Below are positions 1 through 9,597 of a DNA stretch of 64,000 nucleotides, piece after piece; positions within the stretch are counted from its first letter, which is position 1, and every line of letters starts with the position of its first letter. Origin of the DNA: Magicicada septendecula (lineage: Eukaryota; Arthropoda; Insecta; Hemiptera; Cicadidae); the NCBI GenBank assembly GCA_034769895.1, contig CM068371.1, positions 401,279,469-401,343,468 on the forward strand, in the 5' to 3' direction. Position numbers and translations under genes: made by a program. The notes below the pieces were generated by a model, which was given only the letters and a program-made list of their open reading frames with translations, did not search any database and had not been told where the DNA came from.

Positions 1-66
1 CTATCTCTCTCCCACCATAACACCAAGTACCACTCTCTCTCTCTATATATATATATGCAGGGGACA

Positions 67-950
67 CTAACTCACAATTACTGCACCACCGATGAAGTGC
101 ACAAAAAACCCAGGGAAATTTATTTGTAGACATATCGTCTCCCAAATATACGTGAAGGAACCCTCGTCCTTCCTAAACACACGTGAAGCCTTTACTTCAC
201 CACCAACTACAATATCAAGGGAAAAATTTACCCCCTGCATCCACTCTACAAATATACTTTCTCTCCCTCTCTCTGATTCATCACACACAAACATGTCATT
301 ATCAACTTCTACTCTCTCTAAAATTTCGTTATCACTATCAATATCCACACAATTATTTTCTACCACCTTATTTTTATTTGTATTGTCATAATTCTGAACA
401 CCACTTACCTTATTATTTGTCATCTGACCGTCTTTATTTACATTTAGTTTACCTGTTTCTCTACTATTCTCTACCTCCCTTTTATTCTCGTCTACTTTAT
501 TCTTTGGTCTATCGAACTTCTCATTTACTAACGCTATTGTTTTTTCTTTCGTTTTATCGAAACGTGCATTCATTTCATCAATTCTTTTATCGAACTGAAA
601 ATTTTGTCTTTTGATTTCATCTTTCATTTCATTGAAATTATTTTTAATTTTATCATTCTGTGTATCAAATTTCTCATCGAACTTTGCATTCAAGTTATCA
701 TATTTAACATTGGAATCACTATTTTGTCATCACATTTCTTATCTATCTTTAACAGTAATTGCATTATTGCACTAATCTCATCTGTTTTATTTTCGTTCCG
801 AGTTGAGATGGGTGTTATTTGAACTGTATTTATTTCAGTGGCACTTGTTTCACCGATCTGGCTAATTGGGGTTAATTGAACACCCATCTCACTCGTAACT
901 GTTTCGTCAGTGACGCTGACGTTTTCGTCATTATTTTTACTAGTACTCAT
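67..950 (-). pseudogene. Gag-like coiled-coil coding region of the left LTR element
   Basis: This minus-strand coding region resembles the intact frame at 58781-60010. The N-terminus is acidic and Ser/Thr-rich, followed by GVQLTPIS and then a Lys/Glu/Asn-rich coiled coil with recurring FDE, FDK and NAKFDE units. The gag assignment is inferred from its place directly after an LTR and primer-site-like sequence and from its likeness to the right-hand element. I recognise no zinc knuckle, protease or polymerase. It appears broken and is treated as a fossil. Confidence 0.6.
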
Positions 951-1100
951 TTTGCTTATTTGTGCTACACATGCATGTACATAACCTTATAACATACCCT
1001 ATCTCTACGTTTATGTTTACGTATCTTCAAATTATATATATTACTTCAGATAACCCTTCCGCTCTTTCCGGTAGACTTACACCACATAAACATTTTATGT

Positions 1101-1122
1101 CGAGTCCCTGTTCGCCAGGCGA
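1101..1122 (-). promoter_or_regulatory. Primer-binding-site-like sequence of the left LTR element
   Basis: On the minus strand, just inside the LTR, the sequence includes TGGCGAACAGGGAC. This resembles the lysine-tRNA type primer site of retroelements, whose known form ends in GAACAGGGAC. The match is partial, so the tRNA identity is a guess. Confidence 0.35.
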
Positions 1123-1125
1123 CAA

Positions 1126-2269
1126 TGTTATATTATTTTATTTACTGCCATAATTTTAATATGGAATATCAATAATATTCACCAACACTTTTGTTCAGGC
1201 ACCATCTTGTTATATACAAGAACATTAGATTTACTTACCTTTAAGGGCAGAATTCGGTTAAGCGAACCAGAAGATAGCGGAATGTGTTATCTGAAATAAT
1301 TTACTCTTGCTTGAAATGTTTACCAAATGATATTACCTTTTATTATCATATTACGTACATGAATGAGACTCTACCGTGCGAAAACAAGCACGCTACTATA
1401 TGCCATTTGGCGTTGCATCATGAGACGCAGTTCTACTATACAAGTTTAAAAATCCCCTTAAACATTTCAATAGCCCTCCAAAATAACATATTCAATTATA
1501 CTTTATGATATCATGATTAGAAATTACTTCACAACCCAGCACTTGTTATTTAGTTAGACATTCTCTCATTCACTCACGCTCGCATTCCTGATACAATTTT
1601 CTTTGAATTTTCCCCAAATTGAGCTCATTTTATTATTATTAAATGACTGAAAATTTTGTATTGCCCTTATCTAAACTTTTGGGTACCCCACATTGTTACT
1701 TAGCTGAAATTATTGTCCAATAGTCCTGCAGACGTCCCATCGCTGAAAACGCACTAATAGGTTTTAAAACTTTTTCCCAAACTTTGTGTTTACGTTTTTT
1801 CTTTGCACTGTTACATTATTTTATATATATACTGCACTTTTTTGTTGTACGAGCGGACGTCCGAGACTTAGTTTTTGAGAATTTTTATACACAGCCGGCC
1901 GGCAATGCTGCTGATTTTGGACTGCCAACAGTTTGCAATGCTTCAATACCGAGGTGGGAATTAACTACGTCATCAGTTCCTTTGTGTAGATTTACACTCC
2001 TTAGTTGGTTACAGGCGCATAAATTGCGTAGTTGCATACCTTCGTATGACGTATACATGGGTGCAGTCTGTTGACACATTCGGCTAACAAAATGTTGTTG
2101 TTGTTCCGGAGTATACGCTCGACCTTGACGCCAATCCTGTCCACTCGATATTGCGCAGTTGCAAACCTTTATAAAACTTTACCAATTTCGTATATGTGAC
2201 TTTGAAATAAAATACAATTTATATCGATTATTCCCCAAAATACAGTAGGGCCAGAATTGTACTGTTACG
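1126..2269 (-). repeat. Long terminal repeat (5' LTR on the minus strand)
   Basis: The segment runs on the + strand from TGTTATATT to about GTACTGTTAC. Its length, about 1.14 kb, is close to the 1.2-kb LTRs of the related element at 55540-62668. The inner edge abuts a primer-site-like sequence. The outer edge resembles the other family's LTR end (a GGCC...GTAC.GTTAC pattern), and both contain an AGCCGGCCGGC block. The partner LTR is outside the window, so the outer boundary is approximate. Confidence 0.5.
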
Positions 2270-3069
2270 TGATAAATGTCAGAGGGGGGCTGAATCTTAG
2301 GAGGATCCATATTTCTGACTGTCTTATCACTTTGTTAATAAGATTAAAATCCCATGTCACAGCCTGTTGTTCAAGCTTCTACAATCATACTTCTTAATAA
2401 AAACCTAACAACTGATCTTGGGCAGTTAAATGCACCAACAAACCAAAAAATTTGTAGCATGTCTCATTCACACACGCAGTCTCTCTCTGTCACATATTGT
2501 CACTTCACAACAACGCTAGCATGCTTCTAGTGTTCTTACAGGCACTGTTACAGCTGATGTTTACACTATGAAACACTGAACAAAACCTTTGTATTCATGT
2601 GCAAAAAAATGAAAATTTTGTTAGCTTCATAATGAGCTGTTTGTCCACTATATGTCTCCAAGGCACTGTTCAAAATCTATAGTCAGGCCTATACCACTGA
2701 CAGTGCTTATTAAGATTAACTGTTTAAGATTTTCTGATTTTTATTTTTTAGTATTTTTAATTTGGAAAAGAAACCTTTCAAAGCGACATAAATTAAAACA
2801 GTGAAATACATAGTGGATATTTTAAATTATTTTAAACTTTAAATCGCAGCTATCAGTATTGATATTTTCAATAGGTATTTATTTATGTTTTTTCCATAAA
2901 AATATTGATTTCAGTTGACAAGTTTTGTTATTGAACTGGTTTCAGTTATTTTGAGAGCAATGTAAAAGTTTTCACTTTGTGATAGAAAATTCTATTTCTG
3001 TTCATGTTTTTTTGGATGTTGATAAACTTGAGGAAAATAGAAATGAATCTAACAAATTTATTGAAGAAG

Positions 3070-3295
3070 AAATATCACTATAATATTGACGACTCGGAAC
3101 ACTAAGTTTTTTATAAGTAAAAACGTAAAGTTTTACCTTACAGCCTAAACCGGCTTTCACCTATAGAAGGCTTCATCATGAGCCTCTGATGAAGCCTTCT
3201 ATAGGTGAAAGCCGGTTTAGGCTGTAAGGTAAAACTTTACGTTTTTACTTATAAAAAACTTAGTGTTCCGAGTCGTCAATATTATAGTGATATTT
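3070..3295. repeat. Perfect inverted repeat, 109-bp arms with 8-bp spacer
   Basis: The left arm (3070-3178) and right arm (3187-3295) are exact reverse complements over all 109 bases. The spacer is TGAGCCTC. The arms carry a CTGATGA...GAAA motif and an A-rich tail, features also seen in the terminal regions of the Penelope-like elements here. It may be a fold-back derivative of a PLE end. Perfect arm identity implies a recent origin or ongoing conversion between the arms. Confidence 0.9.
3181..3223 (+). ncRNA. Candidate hammerhead ribozyme in the palindrome
   Basis: The parts occur in hammerhead order. Helix I strand AGCCT is followed by the core CTGATGA (3186-3192), then a short hairpin (GCCT...AGGT with one wobble pair), then GAAA (3207-3210), then a very short helix III candidate ending in TT, then AGGCT, which pairs perfectly with AGCCT. 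PLEs are known to carry hammerheads with minimal helix III. The UU at the cleavage position is less usual than UA or UC. Activity is not shown. Confidence 0.45.
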
Positions 3296-5793
3296 AGTTA
3301 AGTAACGGACACGTCATGGACAACGAAATCCAAGAATGAAGAAGAAAGATAAGATTGTTGTTTTAACAATATATAATGCTTTGGTTAGGAAGAAAAATCC
3401 CGTCAAGCAGGCACATACACATCTATTTAAAGAATCAAATGACTTGCGTCAGAAGTAAATAGTACATCAAGGAAATACAAGATCGCATAATTTTATAAAT
3501 GGAGAGTAGTATAAAAAGTTTTGGAAACCGGAAACAAGAGACATTTAAAGACGTTGATATTTTTAGTTTTATTTAATACTAGGAAATCTGTATCTGAATT
3601 TTACATCCTTGAAACAATTCTATTTTTTCTATTACTAAGAATAGTATTCTGAAGACATGACATTACAGAACTTTGAATAATTGACACATTCAAATAATAA
3701 TCCAAGTGTATTTAAATAAATAAATAAAAATTATGTGTATCTTTGTAAGACTGTATGGTCAGATAAATTTGTTCAGTAAGCTACGGCTTTCTGCAGTAAG
3801 TTAGGTAATGTAAGAACTTTTTTAATGACAGAAATATTGTTCTTTGGCTAACAAAATTATTAGTGGGGGCCACAACAGAAAATTTTTCTGGGGCCAACAA
3901 AATGTTTTGGAGGTCCTGCTAGAAGTGTTAGATGTACTTAGAAATTCATTGCAGTATAATTAAAAATAATCTAGTAAGATTTAAAGCCATTGTAAATTGC
4001 CTTGTAATAATTTAAGGAAAGTAAACCAATGCATTTGAAATTAACTGCAGAGTTACAGAGTTAAGTAAGACAAGAAGTTTCAAAAAAATGTATTGCCTAG
4101 GAGCAATCAGTGAATCAAATAATGTCACTACAAACTTTTTACTCTGAACAGGGATTTTTAGGGTACTGTACTGGATCTCCACTCCATCACATTTGCCCAT
4201 CACAACATAAACATCACATTGAAGTTTACAGGTCCCATTGTAATTCATTGCAAAATGGTCTGCTTCTTCATAATCAGTTGTTTAATACATGTCTACAACT
4301 AATTTCATAGTTAAAGTAGAATGAAAATGATTTGCCAAATAGGAACTACTCATCATGGTGACTTCATTTTCACTGTGGCCTTCATGCCACTGGATCTTCA
4401 TGTATGTCCTCCCTCCCAATTCCCTCTCAGCTAAAAACTGTAATACTGTGCATTTTAACGTCTCTTTATGGTAGGTCTAAGTATTATTTATAATAAATCA
4501 TTATTATTAATTCTGTATCTACAAAAATTTTGTTAGGAGAAGAGTTACCATAATATTTATCCCCTCCAATTTTGGTTGACTCCTTATAAAATGAAATTCA
4601 GTATACGCTGTTACGATACAATTAAGCCAAATCCCGTACCAGTGATAAAAAAGATAATTCTTAATATAAAAATACTTCATATAAAATAAAATGTTTAAAA
4701 ATGTATAAAATGTAAATATTTTGACACGACGTACGACGATATTACCAAACCCAAGTGATTGATCCAACAACATAAACACAAAGAAGGGAACTACGAACCA
4801 TACTGAAGAAAAAAGGTGATAGAACAAACAATTATGAACTAACAAAGGAAGATATGAACCCAGAACTAAAGAAGAATCCAAGGAAGAGAACAAATCCCTA
4901 CGATTAAACAGAAAGCAAATCAGATGAGAAGAGGAGAACCGAATGAAGACGAAGACTATTGAAGATGAAGACAACGAAGAAGAGGAAGAATGAAGAGGAG
5001 ACAAGTTAAACCCAAGGGGAGACTAACACACATATAAAGGGGAAAAATAGTATACTCCAGGATAGAATACTGTGAATAAACCCCAAATAATTATGTATTG
5101 TTGAAACAAATATTATTGTTACAATTGAATTAACCTATGTACCCATTTTAAGGACAATACGATTGTAAAGTAAAAAGTACACTAACAAAGTTAGAAAGGC
5201 TAGATTTAACAAAAAATAACTAACCTAATATTATTAATAATAAATATTATGCTAGAAAGAAATAGTGAGAAATGATAGGAGAAAGTATAGGGATTACCCA
5301 TTAAATAACACTCAATACAAACAGTGAACCAAAGTGAAGTGCATAGTGAAGTGTAAGTACCCTAAAAATAGTAAAAGTGTATGTTAAGCATTAAAAATGT
5401 AATGATAAGTAAGAAAACACTTTGTAAAACAGTGATGAACAATCAATGATTGGAGTGACCTAGTACACATTTATATAATTAAAAATAATATTCCGAATAA
5501 TAATAAAAGAAGCATGTAATGTTATCCAGGGAGAAAGCCCAGACAAAAGTAATTTGTGTTAACATGGTATAGTAGAATAGGAATAAAGTTTTGTTGTTAA
5601 AATTAAGACTACAATGAATAAAACACCCCATGTTGAAAGGGGAATTAACTTTAATAATTTTATAAGAAGTGATGATGTTTATCACTCTAGGTTGTAACAA
5701 AAGAAAGGAATCAATATTAGAACTAACAATAACTAGTAAATTATAAAAAAATAATCAGAATGATCACAGTTGCACACCACTATATAAAAATTA

Positions 5794-5839
5794 TCCCGAT
5801 TAGCGCTTTCAAGCCTCACAGCCCATCGTCAGATCGGAA
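5794..5839 (-). ncRNA. Candidate hammerhead ribozyme at the PLE-1 3' end
   Basis: On the minus strand, TTCCGAT pairs with ATCGGGA (7 bp with one wobble) as helix I. Between them lie CTGACGA, a 15-nt segment that can form a weak helix II, GAAA, GCGC (a one-pair helix III) and TA at the cleavage position. The core has C where the consensus CTGATGA has T, which may lower activity. The minimal helix III agrees with what is known of PLE hammerheads. Confidence 0.45.
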
Positions 5840-5984
5840 TAGGCAGAAATTATATTAAAATAAACCCTTCACCCCTCTCCCCCACCCTGCTCACACATAA
5901 CAAGCTATAATATAAATGACCCTTCCCCACCCCCTAAACCCTGTCACACCATCTGCACAGTTACATATTTTTCTAGCAAATTCC

Positions 5985-5995
<11 letters not shown>

Positions 5996-6022
<27 letters not shown>
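5996..6022. repeat. TG microsatellite
   Basis: About 13 uninterrupted TG units lie in the 3' untranslated part of PLE-1. Confidence 0.95.
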
Positions 6023-6024
<2 letters not shown>

Positions 6025-6141
6025 TTTTAAACTACCCTCTTCCTCTCCACACGGGTGGGTCAGTCACACACCCTTATTTTAAAACAACCAATTAGTACAT
6101 TGCAGTATAATTCTTAATCTTATCTATCTGTCCTCTATCAT

Positions 6142-8246
6142 TTACTTCTTAATCATGTTATAAAATATTTCTTCATTATCAAATTTAATTTTAATATTAA
6201 TTAAATTGTCTAACCCTTTTTCTCTTTCTTTCAATATTTCTAACTCCTCTCTCAGTTTCCTTTCAACTGTGTTATTTACTATTTTTACAATTTCGTATTC
6301 TTCCAAAGGATTAACAAACTTATGGTTGTCTTCTATGAAATGTCTTGCATATAACGAATTGGTTGTTCTATTACCTTCTCCACGTTTGTGGTCAGACAAC
6401 CTGCATACGAATTTTCGTCCTGTCTCACCTAGGTACACTTTTTTGCAGTCTTTACATTTTAATTTATAAATTCCGCTTTTCTGTAATACTGGAATTTTTT
6501 CTATATTCTTATTCTTTATCTTATCAAATACCGTTTCACATTTTTTAATAGCTATATCTACTCCATATTTATTAAAACATTTTATAATTTTTCTAGTATG
6601 TGAACCTATGTATGTCAATGACCCTGCATAATTCTTTTGTTCTGGTTCTATTTTAGCTTTTTGTATGTTAACCCTTTTCATAACTTTATCCACTATGTTG
6701 GTGTTATAATTATTATTCCTTACAATTCCCTTTATCGTTTTTAACTCCCTATCTTTTGATTCGGTCTCTTTTAAACACTTCTGAGCTCTGTAACAAAATG
6801 AATTGATTGCCGCCATTTTATATCTATATGGGTGGTAAGACTCTCTTGGTATAATTATATCAGAATACGATTCTTTCCTAAATATCCCAAACTGTAGTTT
6901 CTCATTATCCTTAATTTCTATGTTCAAATCTAAGTAATTTATTTTCTTACCTCCTATCTCTTCTTTAAATTGTAAGTTTTTATCCTTATTATTTACCTCA
7001 TTTATAAACTCATGCACTTCTTCTATGCTTCCTTCCCAAATTACTAATACATCATCAACATATCTAGACCATAATTTTATATTGTCTTTATACTTAGTGG
7101 AAGTTATTAATTGCTTTTCAAAATCATTCATGTATATTTCAGCAAGAATAGGGGATAATGAAGACCCCATAGGAAACCTTTTTTCTGTATATAAAACTTG
7201 TTATTAAACCTAAAATAGTTCTGATTTACACATTCTTTAATTACTTTCATCAACTGCTTTTTATACCTGTATTCTCCCATATTATTATCGTTTATTAACT
7301 TAATAACTTTATTTACTGTGATATTGGTAAACATGTCCTTAACATCCAGTGATATCAATTTTGTATTTACATTAATCTTAATATTTTCTAATTTTTCTAT
7401 CAATTTTACATTATTCTCTATGTTGTATTTTGTACCAAATTCATATTTCTCTTTCAGTACTCTGCTAACTTCCTTTGATAATTTATAAATAGGTGCATTA
7501 ATAAAAGAAACAATCGGTCTGATTGGTTTTCCTTCTTTATGTATCTTAACCTGACTTTTAAAAGTTGGTGCTGTTGGATTACTTTCCAATAAATACTTTT
7601 TCTTATTTTCTTCTATAAATGTTATCTGTTTCATCATTTGTTTTATCCTTGACTGGTACTTACTTGTATAATCATACTTTATTTCCTCGTATGGTCCTTC
7701 CCTTATAAATTCTTCCGTTTTCTTTATGTATTCGTCCTTTCTCAGTAGTACCATTGTATTTCCTTTGTCCGCCTTCGTAACTATAATATCATTCTTCTTT
7801 ATTTTATTCTTAAGTTTAGTTACAGTTGATTTGATTTTTTGTTCATTTTTTGAATTATACAAACTTTTCTTAAATATTTTATCTACTACATTCCCTACTT
7901 CCCACCTTATTCTTTTTTTATCATTTTCATTTCCTAGTTTTTGTATTATGCTTTCGCATTCAATAATCGTTTTTTCTTGATTTAATTCTGGTGGCGGTGC
8001 GTATTTTAAGCCTTTTGCTAACATTTCTTTTTCTTCTGTATTGAAATTCACCTCTGTAAGGTTTATTACTCTTTTTTCATAGTTATTCTTAGATAGGTGT
8101 TCCTTTTTTACTTCGTTCTTTCTTATTAATTTATTTAACTTATCTACCATTTTTTTATTTTTATTTTCCAATTTCTTTTCTACGTACCCCAAACCAAAAT
8201 TATATAATATTTCTTCTAACTCTACATACGAGTATATTCTTAACAA
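6142..8246 (-). pseudogene. PLE-1 reverse transcriptase with GIY-YIG endonuclease, two frames
   Basis: This encodes the single polyprotein of a Penelope-like retroelement. The RT has a telomerase-like fold and is followed by a GIY-YIG endonuclease. The first part (8246 to about 7150) holds the N-terminal region with a KGLKYAPPPE-type motif and motif A (SLDVKDMFTNI). The second part (7170-6142) holds motif B (MGSSLSPILAEIYM), the catalytic YVDD, and the endonuclease with GIYKLKCKDC and YLGETGR. The two parts overlap in different frames near 7130-7170, so the copy carries a frameshift between motifs A and B. The combined length of about 700 residues is near the usual PLE size, so only the extreme N-terminus seems to be missing. 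It is clearly a different family from PLE-2. Confidence 0.9.
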
Positions 8247-9292
8247 TTCTATGTGTCTGTCATATAATTCCCTATTATATCTATTGATTAAGCCATAGAG
8301 TGACCTTATAATTATTATATTTTAAAATATGTGTAATGAAAATGTATGTTGAATAGTAGTTAAAACACGAACAAATATGATAACTAAGTGAAGCCCATCA
8401 GGCTGAATTCAAAATGTAATTTAAAAGAAATACACCAAAAAACCATCATGGCTAATCTTGGCTATGGAAACATCTAACTGTCAAAGACACTCAAATGTAA
8501 ATTGTAGCAATTTCACAAGAAACCTTACTAATCTAAGACCAGTAAATGGCCAGTAATTATAGGTCAATCATTTTAAAACAGAAATGTTATTATAAAAGTT
8601 TAATTTAAGTAAGATATGTAATTTATCAGATGTCAAATATTTAGACTAAAGTTAATGTATAACAGAATATGACCTTATGAGGTATCATTGTAAACTTTGA
8701 AAGGAAAGAAAGATAATAGTGATATCATTTATTACCCCAAAGGAACTATAAAGGAATAAAACCATTAGGAAAATACTTAATAAATTTGAATAAAAATTCA
8801 AATATCTTAACAATGTCTTTGAAGGAGTAATTAACCAATCCCAGGATTGCTGTTACTATGGTAACGAGCCGTTGAGGGCTTATTTTCCATTAAATAATTG
8901 AGACTCGAAAAAACGACGCGTGGGTAAGCGGCACGCAAAATTGGAATGACTGAAATTTTAATTTAAATAGTTACTACAAGTTTCGAAATGAACCAAGATG
9001 ACCAAAGACGAATAGATGTCGACCTACCAAGAATTAACGATGTCCTGGAACCAAATTGAATAAATTAATTAACAAAAATCCAAGACAAGATTGAAAAAGA
9101 TGTTCAAAGCTTAAAACCAGCCCAAATTTGAAGAATATCCACTACCCTAGATGACAACACATCAACGCTATCTGAACTGATAAGTATTGTTACTTATAGC
9201 GGCGGGAACCATTCGAACACCACAGCTGTCCATGCTAATAACACGTATTATCTTAGAATTTAACTATTTTAATTGTTTTAATAGAAACAATT

Positions 9293-9317
9293 TGGCGCCA
9301 CCCGGGATTCGCAACCC
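9293..9317 (+). other. tRNA-complementary primer-site-like sequence inside the terminal repeat
   Basis: TGGCGCCACCCGGGATTCG followed by CAACCC is what one expects of the complement of a tRNA 3' end, with CCA, acceptor strand and part of a GGTTCGAATCC-type T arm. It follows ...AGAAACAATT, a plausible LTR end. The same sequence occurs at 16219-16243 in the right copy. Because it lies about 250 bp inside the terminal repeat, it suggests that the repeat absorbed the 5' end of another LTR element. Confidence 0.55.
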
Positions 9318-9549
9318 CTATGAATTAACAGGTAGGTTGTACTGGTAATATTGACGATGCTACAGACTACAGTAGTGACGTCGATTTATGTAACGACCGG
9401 TGTGAGGCAAACACACTACATTCACACTAATACACAAAATAAACAAGTGTGACACATTTTAACGGGCACGACCTCGTTCTCTAGTTACATATTGACGAAC
9501 CCAATGCGGGGCTTTAAGAAAGAAGGAAGTACCTCGTTTTATTGTTACA

Positions 9550-9597
9550 TATTGGCGACCAGCAACATGAGGCTAGAAAGAGTAACTAGTGGCGGTT
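9550..9597 (+). promoter_or_regulatory. Primer-site-like sequence and leader of the giant LTR element
   Basis: Directly after the left terminal repeat comes TATTGGCGACCAGC, where TGGCGACC starts three bases inside, as expected for a primer site. The match to a tRNA end beyond 8 bases is not obvious. The gag-like frame begins about 40 bases further on, at ATG 9598. Confidence 0.45.

Larger units (their letters stand above)
1..2269 (-). mobile_element. Partial LTR retroelement with gag-like region, cut by left window edge
   Basis: This is a fossil LTR element on the minus strand, read from right to left: LTR (1126-2269), primer-site-like stretch (about 1101-1122), then a gag-like coding region (950 down to about 67). 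The rest lies outside the window. It belongs to the same family as the element at 55540-62668. Both gag-like proteins begin with an acidic segment holding a GVQLTP motif and then a coiled coil built of repeated R/K-FDE units, and the DNA near 120-160 matches that near 59340-59370. It looks broken, with about one or two interruptions in the visible part. Whether it has a pol gene cannot be judged. Confidence 0.65.
2270..4604. other. Non-coding stretch, presumed spo11 intron
   Basis: Apart from the palindrome at 3070-3295, this AT-rich stretch shows no convincing gene. I looked for upstream spo11 exons, such as the conserved acidic Mg-binding region that should precede the exon at 19861, and found none. 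The visible exons downstream suggest it is intronic, but that rests only on its position. Confidence 0.4.
5755..8308 (-). mobile_element. Penelope-like element PLE-1 inside the left terminal repeat
   Basis: The boundaries come from comparison with the right terminal repeat, which lacks this 2.55-kb block. In its place the right copy has 57 bp (14580-14636) absent here, so the insertion seems to have been accompanied by loss of target DNA. The element is on the minus strand. Its coding region is at 6142-8246, and its 3' end lies near 5755 with a hammerhead-like motif and a TG microsatellite. No second terminal repeat is visible, so the 5' end is probably truncated. Confidence 0.85.
4609..9549 (+). 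repeat. Left terminal repeat of the giant LTR element
   Basis: It matches 13435-19543 in order: 4609-5754 with 13435-14579, 8309-9188 with 14637-15515, and 9195-9549 with 16121-19543 once PLE-2 is set aside. Without PLE-1 it is about 2.4 kb, very long for an LTR. It lacks about 605 bp that the right copy has at 15516-16120. Confidence 0.85.

Noticed and set aside
92-614. Plus-strand open frames over the left gag-like region
   Set aside because: They mirror the minus-strand gag-like coding and are rich in Ser, Leu and Tyr as antisense shadows are. The minus frame has the family likeness.
2270-4604. Upstream spo11 exons in this stretch
   Set aside because: I searched by eye for the conserved acidic metal-binding segment and for in-phase splice sites and found nothing convincing. 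The exons probably lie left of the window.
4519-5004. 161-codon minus-strand open frame rich in Ser/Phe/Leu
   Set aside because: It crosses the start of the LTR element at 4609, so it cannot be an old gene. The same sequence at 13630-13830 is part of the terminal repeat, and the composition is typical of antisense AT-rich DNA.
5479-5700. 73-codon frame repeated at 14305-14526
   Set aside because: Its conservation is explained by the two copies of the terminal repeat, not by coding. No known protein resembles it.
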